From Hsuehochloa calcarea (taxonomy: Eukaryota > Streptophyta > Magnoliopsida > Poales > Poaceae), in contig CM070604.1 of assembly GCA_036346395.1 (NCBI GenBank), positions 51,115,662-51,179,661 on the forward strand: a stretch of 64,000 nt of DNA, read 5' to 3'. The number at the start of each line of letters is the position of its first letter. Positions within the stretch are counted from its first letter, which is position 1. The position numbers and the translations under genes were made by a program. Under the pieces are notes generated by a model. The model had not been told where the DNA came from and did not search any database. It saw nothing but the letters and a program-made list of their open reading frames with translations. Below, one piece after another: positions 54,990 to 64,000 of this stretch.

Positions 54990-57890
54990 GTGATTGAAAA
55001 TTTGAGAGTCGAGGCTCGGAGAAGGGGTTGGAAATGGGGGTTGGGGGAGGTCGGGAGGAATGTTGGGCCAGGCTAGGTGACAGAAAGGGGTGATTGGTTA
55101 GGCCAGGTCGGTGTAGGGGAGTGATTGGGCCAGACCGAGGGGGGATTGAGGTAGAACATGAAGGTTGGACCTATTTCGTGTCGGGCCGGCTCAAGCATGG
55201 TCCAACTGGTCGTGCCATGCTGTGCCGCCCAACGGGCCGCATTCTCAAGCTTAGCCCAGCCCACCATTCGTGTCGTGCCGGTCCAACACACCACATGTCG
55301 TGCCGTGCTTAGATCGTGCCGTACCGACCGAGCCTCAGGTCAGCCCAAAAAAGCATGGCCAAAATCCCAACTCTACATGTAACTGTGGGAAGCCTTCACT
55401 TTCATGAACAACATCAAACTACTTAATACTTGGGAAGCTTCGTGGAAAGGAAAGGGAAAGAGAAAGGGAAAAAAAAAAAGGGCTAGAGTCGGGTAATTTT
55501 GGATAGATATCGTTTATTATATGTCATATCCCGTTTTTTAAGAGTTGTAATCGGGCGTGGACAGTGTTGGATACTCATTTCTCCATCCCATTCTCACTTC
55601 ACGAGGCTTCGGTCGGTCGGATGGAAATTACCCGCTTCTTTTGCACCCTCTACACAGGACATTAGACAGTAAAAGTGCAATAAGAGCGAACACGGGTAGA
55701 CTAATCGCTAAGATGTCGAAAGAAAAACACTTAGTATCTCATGTCTGCTCACATACAACAACTCACCTGTATGTATCATGTTCTTAAGTGAAGTCACAAC
55801 AGATTTTTCTCATATCACACGATATATAGACACATATAGATGAATATCGCTTATCTCGTATTTTATTATGCTTTTTTTTCTCAAAATCAAAATTAGACAC
55901 AGATAATATCAAATCACATATTTATCTTTTCTATACTCACGCTGCAAACCTCCTATTGGTAGGTGAGACATGAATTATCCGCTGGTTTGCACGCCTAGAG
56001 CAGAGTCCACGGCCAATCGAGGGCTCTAATTTATTTATATAAAAAACCAACTCATTAGGAGGTAGGAATGTACCTTACTTGAACTCGTGCAACGAACATT
56101 AATATACAAATGTTATCATCAACCTGTCGATGATGTAACGTGTGTTTCTTCGCAGGCCAGCCCGGAGCCAAATTAATATTCTCATGTCTACCCTTGAATG
56201 GCACGGCAAAGGATACGTACGCCCCTGTAACCGCCGTCCTTTGGAGACCTACAATCTGATACACCTTTGGAACGTTGGCTCCTATAGGGCTTTCAGCAAC
56301 CTTTTGCAAAAGCAAAGGTGCATGCAAGCAACTAGCTACTCGAATACGCGTGTGGTGGCTAAAAAAGTCTATGGCAAAAGCAAAAGTGCACGCAAGCTAC
56401 TGACTACATGAATGGAATAATAAAAATAATATTTTTATCATACAAAATAATCGTAAAACCGATATGCGGTGCATCCAGACCGTGGCAGAAATATACGCAA
56501 GCTACCCGCCGGTTTGAGAGTACGTCATATCGGTTCCACGGTAATTTTGCACAACATGAATGCTATTTTTGTTATTTCGTTCGTAGAGACTGGTTTTGCT
56601 ATCTAGTTTGAAAGAGGCTAAACCAGGGGGTGGGGGATCGCACATGAGGAAGGCTAGATGTCGCTCTCACTCACTTGTTTCTCGGGCTCTTCCCCTCTCT
56701 CATCTATGGATAAAAAAGTGGCCATGATTGGAGATCGAATAGGGATGGATAGGGGACTGACCGAAGAGTGACAACCTCCCCCAATCTTGTCCTCCGCGAG
56801 ACAGCGACGCGCAGCGATGCCGATCAGTCGAGAGCGGCGCAACAACTAGGGCGCGCGGGACATGGGCCGGTGGATCGACCGCGCACAGTGGATAACGTAG
56901 CATCGTAGGAAAATTTGGAATAGCAGGCACATCTCTCGCGCTGAAAGTGACGGAGAGAAATGGCGGGAGAGGAAGGGTTTGTCGTTTTACCGTTCTGCGG
57001 ATCACAATCCCGTGGAATGGAGGTAACATGTCACGTCGCCGAAGATCTTGATCGGTGTGGACGAGGATCCACTACCAACTTCAGCGTAAGACCAATGTTA
57101 GAACACGGTGATTTTTTTCTATAAAATTCTTGCATTTTGAATATAGTTCAATCGTGAAAATACCGTAAACGCCTAGCGCTAAACAATAAATATTAAATTA
57201 TATACACAAGCTAGTTTATCTAAAAGCAGCTGACAAGGAAACACAAACCAATGTTAGAAGACGGTGATCTTTTTTTCTATAAATTTCTTGTACTTCATTC
57301 TTGCTAGTAAAAAAATGGGCTAATTGTACCAAATCAGGATATGCATGCCATGTGTCCTCTCTCTAGAAGATTTCATGCTTCTCTAATTTGGCGAGACTCT
57401 CCTTCAACTGGGCCTGCACCCGGTGCGATGTCCAACAAGCCAAACAGCTTTGCAAATCGCAGAATAGTTTCGGATTTTCTCGGTGACTATCTCACTGTCT
57501 GGATCATGTACTAAAAATATGCTCTCTACAGAGTTTTTTTTTCCCCTACGTCAGTTGCATATCGTAAGCGGGAGCAACGTAGAGTTGCCAAAAGAGTGGA
57601 TACTACCCGCTCGTGATCAGACGTCCCTAAAGGGAAGAAAAAGGAAGAAAAAAAGAGAGAAGGGGTTGCTGATAAAACCTGATAAAATATCTGTGCAGGA
57701 GTACGAGCAGCTTTTAATTGTTCAGGCCGCGGATTTGGTGCTAAGCAAGCTGCGATTACAGGCGATGCCTTTGAATTTTTTTCCATAAACAAAACGTGCA
57801 CATGATTGACCTTGTTGCAAGGGAATCAATCGCGTTAGACGTGTACTTACCTACACGTGGTGGTCATACCTGCCTCATTTTCTTTTTAAC
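54990..57890. other. Mixed unannotated sequence with small repeats
   Basis: 55070-55360 carries GTCGTGCCG/CGTGCCGTGC-type words seen in hAT-like MITEs. 56290-56400 has two copies of a GCAAAAGCAAAGGTGCATGCAAGC-like segment (read in part). No coding sequence supported. Confidence 0.4.
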
Positions 57891-57899
57891 GATCTACTT

Positions 57900-60520
57900 G
57901 CAAGGGAATCAATCTTTACCAATAAGTCTTACTTTGTAATTATCAACAGTCTTATCAAGTCTTATTTTTTTAATTATAAATGATCCACTTACATCCAATA
58001 GATTTGCACCCGATAGGACGATTAGTGATCTCCCAAGTCCCGCTATCCATAATGAAATCCATCTCGCTATGAATTGGCTCTTTCCAATACTCAGCATTAG
58101 GTAGTGCATAAGACACTGAAAGAGTGTTTGGCACATCATCCATGAGGTGTACAATAAAGTCCTTACCAAAGGATTCCTCAACCCTTTGTCGCTTGCTCCT
58201 GCGATGAGTCTATTCGACTAAATTGTTATCTTCCTCGAAAATATCACAAACTGGTGATATATCACTCATTGGTTCAGAGATGGTGGTAGATTCAAAATTA
58301 CTATTATTTATAGTTGGATTATCCTCAGTTTGAGAAGTATTGTTTGCAGTTCTCATAGGATAAATATCATCAAAAAAGAAGCATCTATGGACTCCATTAT
58401 TGTGTTAACAATAATCTCATGAGTTTCTGATTTTACTACTAAAAATCTATAGATCGTGTTGTTATTAGCATATCTAGTAAGACACAATCGACTATTTTAG
58501 GTTCAAGCTTTCTCTTTTTCTGCACGGTATATTGACTTTTGCCAAACACCTCCATGTTTGCAGAAAATTAATATTAGGTTTTCTCCCCTTTCATCCCTCA
58601 TACGGAGTAATATCACACTTTTTAGTGATTACTCTGTTTAGGACGAAAGTTGCTGTCAATATAGCTTCCCCCGTCATATCTTAGGCATACCGACACTCTT
58701 CAACATGGCATTTATCAAGTCTGTTAGTGTCCGATTTTTCTCTCAGCCACCCCGTTTGATTGAGGTAAGTATAGTGGTGTAACTTCACGGACTATTCTAT
58801 GTACATAACAGAATTGGGAGAATTCATGAGAGATATACTCTCCTCCATGATCAGACCTTAGTCTTTTAATTTCCTTTTCGAGTTGGTTCTCAACCTCGGC
58901 CTTATAAATTTTAAAGTAATTTAAAGTTTTACCTTTTGTTTTCAGTAGATACACATAGCAATATCGTGATGCATCATCAATAAGTGTTAAAAATATCTTT
59001 TACCTCCTTTTGTCAACAATTCATTTATCTCAGACAGATCGGAATGGACAAGATCTAATGGTGCCAAGTTCTTTTCCTCCTATAACTTCTTAAAGGGTTT
59101 TCGAGGTTGTTTTGCTTGCACACAAGTTTGACACTTTGATCCTTTGATAATTTCACATTTTGAAATTAAATCTAATCTGGACATTCGAGCAATACTATCA
59201 AAACCAATATGACAAAAACGATAATACCATGTATTAGCCTCACATTTATTCAAACCAGTTGCAACAGTCAGATTATAACAATACTCTAAAGTGATTATAC
59301 GAAACAAGCATCCGCTCTCATAGCCTTTACCAACAAAGTTACCAAACTTGGACATCACAACTTTATTTGACTCAAAAACTACCTTATAACCATCCTTGCA
59401 TAGGAGAGAACCACTAACAAGGTTCTTATTTATTGTTGGCGCATGCTGCACGTTCTTTAAGTGGACAATCTTCTCTAAAGTAAGCATCAGATCCACCGTG
59501 CCAACACTAAGAACAGAAACATGTGACCCATTCTCCATTAGGACGGAGGAAGCCCCGGCTCCCTAATAAGAAGAAAACAAGGAAATATCAGAATATACGT
59601 GAATATTAGTTCCAGTATCAACCCACCAATCAGTGGATTGATATGCTAAAAAAACAACAGGTAAATTACCGTACCCTCCTATTGAGGCCTCGCCTATAAT
59701 TACATTGACAACCTTTTTCTTTGGCTGTTCAGCATCCTTACTATTGCGAAAATGATCGTCTTTTGCCATATGACCGTTTTTCCCACTCACAAAGCAAGTG
59801 ATGTTATTCATATCATTCTTCTTTGTTTTCTTCTTAAAACTAGTTGTATTGTTTGGTTTAAATCCTTTGTTATTTTTGCCATATCTTTTCTCTATGATAT
59901 TTGCATTGATTTGACTGTTCTAACTGATCGTGTTGGGTGCATCTTTTGCTCTTGTTTTTTTTGCACATCAAGAGCAGCAATGAGATCCTCAATAGATATC
60001 TCTTCCCTCTTGTGCTTTAAGCTGGTGGCAAAATCCCGCCATGAAGCAGAAAGTTTGGCAACAATGCCCGCAGCCACAAACTTAGGAGGCAAAACACAAC
60101 CTAAATGCGCAATCTCTCCGACCAGTAGCTGAAGTTCATGAGCCTGTACAACTATCGACTTAGCATCATCCATGTTGTAGTCGAAGAATTGCTCGCACAT
60201 CCAAAGCCAACGATCAGCCTTAGCTTCGATATATTTGTGCTATAGTGCATCCCACAACTCTGTGACGGACTTGAAGTCCATGTAGACATCATAGAGCTGG
60301 TCGGCCAGTATTGTCAGTATGCATCCAAGGGTTGTTTTGTTATCTATGTCAAACCACATAGTCTGTTCAATCATAAATGGATACTGTGGTTGAATCATCC
60401 ACCACGACCCCAAAGACATGAGCCAAAACTTAACCCTTGTTTGCCATCTATGAAAGTTCTGACCAGAAAACCTCTCAGGTTTCATAGCATCAGAAGCACC
60501 AGCTATTATTGAATCATAAA
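57900..60520 (-). pseudogene. Ty1/Copia 5' half: gag, protease, integrase, start of RT
   Basis: Minus strand in order: gag (60485-59890: MKPERFSGQNFHRWQTRVKF, KLSASWRDFATSLKHKREEI, SIEDLIAALDVQKKQEQ), zinc knuckle (CFVSGKNGHMAKD, last Cys/His changed), protease (WWVDTGTNIHV, 59610), GAG-pre-integrase (TWYYRFCHIGFDSIARMSRL, CQTCVQAKQPRKPFKKL, 59080-59538), integrase (RLRSDHGGEYISHEFSQFC, SNGVAERKIGH, 58724-58954) and the N-terminus of RT (SGSFIIKKIRLDKTVDNYKV, 57909-58181). It resembles a different Copia lineage from the other elements here. Frames are broken but domains are long. Neither LTR nor a standard primer site was found; the RT core and RNase H are missing. Confidence 0.9.
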
Positions 60521-60540
60521 AATATCCACAATAAGGTTTC

Positions 60541-61520
60541 TAGATTGTTAGAAATGTGGATAATACTTTAATTTTATATTTTAATATGAGACGAAGATCA
60601 CAAATAACTATAGATACTCATCTCAACTTGGCCGAACAACCCTAGCCAAGATACTCATCTCAATGGAAGAATTATGCCGTAGCCTGGGATGACGTGCAAT
60701 TATTTCGTGATAATTCGAAATGGCCCACACTAATTGGTATGGCTCGGTGGCATTTAATGGGTGCGTATCCATTGACATGCACATGTATCTGTAGTTCCAT
60801 ACGGACCATAATGCCATGTCCCCAGCCCCCAAAGCAATGATTAACCAACCAAAACTTGATGGTCACTAGAGCAGGTTTTCCTCAGCCAAATCGCTAACCC
60901 GTACTACTACTACTACTAATCTGGTAAGCCATCACACATGCACGAGACAAGTCAGCCATTAGAGTCCAGGGATGTCATTGTAGGCTGCTTAGTAGAGATG
61001 TAGTCTTTGTTTGCACGGTCGCGACGAGCTCTAGACACACCAACCTGTCATCTACGTACGAAGTAGTGGTCCCGATTCTAACACATGATCGTAAATAGAT
61101 ATCCGTGTAAACCAATTTATACCTTTCTTAAGTATAGATTATATTCTTAAAGCATTGCATCCTTTTTTTTTTTTGACTCGAGATGCATCTCAAAGCTAAT
61201 ATAAGGTAGGAAGAAATTACTTAAGAGTTAACTAAAAAATCAAGCACTCTACGTTCAGAGAATTTGTTCCTTAGAAGAATATTATAAAAAAAATCAAAAG
61301 AACTTGTATTAAGCTTTCTTTGAAATTAATGTCATGCAGTATTGAGTTTGCAGTGTTTTGTTCGTATTTTTGGATGTAGATGGATAAGGTTGTACGTGTT
61401 TGTACTGGTAGGCCGGTCAGCCGGACGGGTAGTGGTCTGGACTTTGGTGGTATGGAAGTGACTGTTCTTGTGTTTCGAGAATCACCAGCCTTTCGAACTC
61501 TTCTGACAAGGATTAAGTCG
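60541..61520. other. No recognised gene
   Basis: AT-rich; contains a short duplicated GATACTCATCTCAA (about 60612 and 60652). Nothing else supported. Confidence 0.4.
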
Positions 61521-61524
61521 ACCT

Positions 61525-62167
61525 TTGGATGACGTGAGCCCGGGTTGTTGTCGGAATACAGTGAGGAAGGAGATGGAGGACTCGGCGAACATGTACAAGA
61601 GGATAATGCAGAAGCTCAAGTGGCTAACCGAGAGGGCTAAACCCTACCCGGATAAGTCTATGAAGGATGTGCCGGTACCACCGCAGTTCCTAGTTCCGCA
61701 ATGTGTGTGCGAAGAACTGACAAAGATCATCCAGTCCACACACCCACGACATCCGCTCGGGCGTACTACACGTGCGGCCACCACCTCGTAAGCGTATCTT
61801 GCACACATAAAGATTTTTCACATCATACATTACATTCTATAAGTCCCTTTTTACACACGCCCATAATGGCAGCCAGAGATGCAATGCAATGCAACTTCTT
61901 CCAATTGATCGATGGCCTGGAGATGTACGATAGGGCGTTCATCTAGCATAAGTACATGTTGAATTTTCCATGATGGGCTGAGACATTCCAGCGCTAGACA
62001 CCTTACGTACCCGACCCCGACCCAACTAAAAAGGCATCGGACAAGCCCGAGAAAGTAGATAGGTACGACAAGGCCAAACGGGCGGCGGAGAAGGGAAAGG
62101 CTCCTGCAAGTGAGGCCGTGGGCCGTACTACCGCTCCCTGTCCCTGGGCGCACTCGAGATCCAAGAG
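61525..62167 (+). pseudogene. GRF-type zinc-finger protein relic (MULE-associated)
   Basis: One exon reads ANMYKRIMQKLKWLTERAKP, DVPVPPQFLVPQCVCEELTK, and, after a 1-base shift, GRAYYTCGHH up to a GTAAGC donor near 61789. A second exon after ATGGCAG (about 61870) reads CNFFQLIDGLEMYDRAF. Together these give the GRF zinc finger pattern C-x-C...YYTC...C-F-Q-ID. A Lys-rich tail (KKASDKPEKVDRYDKAKRAA) ends at a GTAAGT donor (62168). Genes of this type are known in plants beside PMD/MULE transposons. Frameshift and stop (TAG at 61945) show it is broken. Function unknown. Confidence 0.6.
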
Positions 62168-62925
62168 GTAAGTTATGCTTGTTATGTATCATAATTGTTA
62201 ATTTGGCACGACATTGCGTTATCCTAACATCGTTCAACCGTCCAACCAGTCTCGTAGGACATAAATGACTTCGAGACACACCAGCAAGGAGACAAGGGGG
62301 AGGCTCATTCCAAAAAGGTGCATATGTATCGTATGTGTATTTCGGTTTGTTGTATCGTGCATGATGTCGTTGCTTATGCACATAATCAAGCCCTATGTGC
62401 GGTATAATTTGCAACTTTATTATAAAGTCTATTTCAATTCATGACTGCGTTGTAAAACTGACTTTAAATCTCATTGCCCTTTCGCATTCAATTCTTCGCT
62501 TAGCAATGCAGGAAACAACATAAAAATAAAAGTCCAAAATGCGTGTTCTGGAAGTAGGCACTAAATGGTCTTCGACTCCAAAGTGACGACGAGCACCACC
62601 TATCATTGCAATAGGATGAGATGTACCTGCCTAATCATCCATCTGTTCATTCAAACTAACAACATCGTAGGTCTGAAAAAAATCTACTACTTAGGATTGT
62701 GCATTCACTTAACACCGTTCAATTCTTGTTATCTCAACTCAGGTTTAAATTTTTTGGAATAGATGTCCGTGGAAAATCAATACTAATAACAACGTATATG
62801 AGAGTGAACTTGTGCATTACAATTTTACCTTCCGTGCTAAATGGTCCACATATCTTATGCAACAAACATAACATTTTATCGCCTGAGAACACCTTTAAAT
62901 AAAAGGCTGACGCTATGATGCCAAT
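62168..62925. other. No recognised gene
   Basis: AT-rich sequence after the GRF relic; no coding or repeat signature named. Confidence 0.4.
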
Positions 62926-62931
62926 TCTTGC

Positions 62932-62958
62932 GGCGTGACAAGCCTGCCTTGTCACGCC
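62932..62958. repeat. Perfect 11-bp stem hairpin
   Basis: GGCGTGACAAG, a 5-base loop, then CTTGTCACGCC. It begins a GC-rich stretch to about 63100 with further GTGGC/GCCAC inverted words (GCCAGC...GCTGGC near 62984-63003). Confidence 0.85.
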
Positions 62959-63465
62959 ATGGGTGCGGACGTGACTTCTGCCACGCCAGCCTTTCACGCT
63001 GGCACGGCGTGCGGTCGAGGGCTTGCGTGGCAGGTTTGATCACACCGAGGACGGTGGCATGACAGAACAGTTTGACCATACCACGGGTCATAGCGTGGCC
63101 AAAGGAGTTAGAATTAAAAATAAAATTCGCGAAGGGTTAAGTTTAAAATATTATTAAAAAAGAATTAAATAAAAAAAATTCCTCGCAAACCCTCGCAAAA
63201 AATAAAAATAAATAAATCTCTTGCAAACACCTGGAAGCCAAGCTTTACCTTTACTTTGCAGTGGTGACCAGTGCGTGCCTACATAGCTGCATATACTGAC
63301 TTTACTGCATGTCTCTGTACTCGGTTTCTTCAATTTATACGACGATGATAAGCCTGCAGCTCGCCGGCAATATCTTTGCAGAACTTGCATCGTCTGAAAC
63401 CCACTTATCCCACAGGCATCTGACATCAGAATAATGTCTCAGGAGGCACTTGCAGAATATTAAGG

Positions 63466-63530
63466 CCCTGTTTGGTACAGCTTCTGCTTTGACTTTTGGG
63501 TGAGAAAAGCCAGAAGCTGTGCCAAACGGT
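63466..63530. mobile_element. hAT-like MITE terminal sequence
   Basis: GGCCCTGTTTGGTACAG (from 63464) is a typical hAT/MITE end. Its GTTTGGTACAGCTTCTG (63470-63486) pairs with CAGAAGCTGTGCCAAAC (63511-63527), one mismatch, to form a hairpin. The remainder of the element to the right is not delimited. Confidence 0.6.
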
Positions 63531-64000
63531 TGGCTTTTTTTCTAGCTTTCACAGGAAGCTCAAAGTTGTCAATACATATGGAAGTCAATGCTCAGTAATA
63601 TAAGATACAGCCGGTGTTGAGGTGCTTCCTCACCGCTTTCACAGCATCCAGCCACTAAATTACATTAACTACTAGTTTAAATAATATATTTCAACAATTT
63701 CTAGCAAACATATAAAGAAAAAATGTCCACGGTCACAATAAAACATTAAATACGACGCAATAAGCATTTGCTATCTTGAATAATGACCAATAAATAAAAT
63801 AGGTCATAACCTCATATCTAGTATTCCTAAAGCGAAAGGTTTCTTGCCTCTCCCATACGAGATGACGTCAACGTCCACATCCAATTTCAAGAATACCCCG
63901 GACTTTGCGTAAATTACCCACCTCATATCTAGTATTTATCATTATTCTTGCTCTCCTCCTTCTCAAATCCCATGAATGCAAATACCATGATGCACCTCTT
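63531..64000. other. No recognised gene
   Basis: AT-rich sequence to the window end; nothing supported. Confidence 0.4.

Overview
This window looks like plant nuclear DNA, almost certainly from a grass (Poaceae, possibly a rice relative). The evidence is a group A MAP kinase gene whose protein reads like the grass MPK6 family, a GC-rich first exon, GA-repeat 5' leader sequence, and dense nested LTR retrotransposons with the plant Copia primer-binding site (initiator-Met tRNA). No bacterial-style operons, CRISPR arrays or rRNA genes were seen. The species cannot be fixed from the sequence alone.

One host gene appears intact: an MPK6-type MAP kinase (23773-42655, + strand). It has six coding exons that splice cleanly into 397 codons with the TEY activation loop and the C-terminal common-docking motif. 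Its introns are inflated by transposons. Intron 4 (8.2 kb) holds a 5' half of a Ty3/gypsy element, pieces of a Copia element and the 5' end of a second, opposite-strand LTR element. Intron 5 (5.5 kb) holds a complete Copia element with near-identical LTRs and a 5-bp target duplication.

A second host-derived locus is broken: a C-terminal segment of Mediator subunit 13 (MED13) at 3592-8706 (+), with nonsense codons, frameshifts, deletions and a 2.5-kb Copia fragment inserted in an exon between two identical 120-bp copies of that exon.

Layout: 1-2444, 3' half of a Copia element; 2656-3310, LINE 3' ends; 3592-8706, MED13 pseudogene with Copia insert; 9987-15140, full-length Copia element (-) with LTRs and target duplication; 15234-22501, decayed Mutator-like element with long terminal inverted repeats, a mudrA-like remnant and an opposing plant-mobile-domain (PMD) gene remnant; 23.5-42.7 kb, MPK6; 43.2-45.5 kb, Ty3/gypsy 3' half (-); 45.5-51.2 kb, LTR-like non-coding block with a nested Copia-type LTR; 52.15-52.66 kb, hAT transposase relic (-); 57.9-60.5 kb, 5' half of another Copia element (-); 61.5-62.2 kb, GRF zinc-finger relic; 62.9-63.5 kb, hairpin-rich and MITE-like sequence.

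The most unusual theme is an architecture seen three times (MED13 exon, gypsy gag-pol, PMD gene): a local host segment is present twice, with foreign DNA between or inside the second copy. This fits patch-type double-strand-break repair with filler DNA, but could also come from noisy gap filling in the assembly. I found no clearly new protein system.
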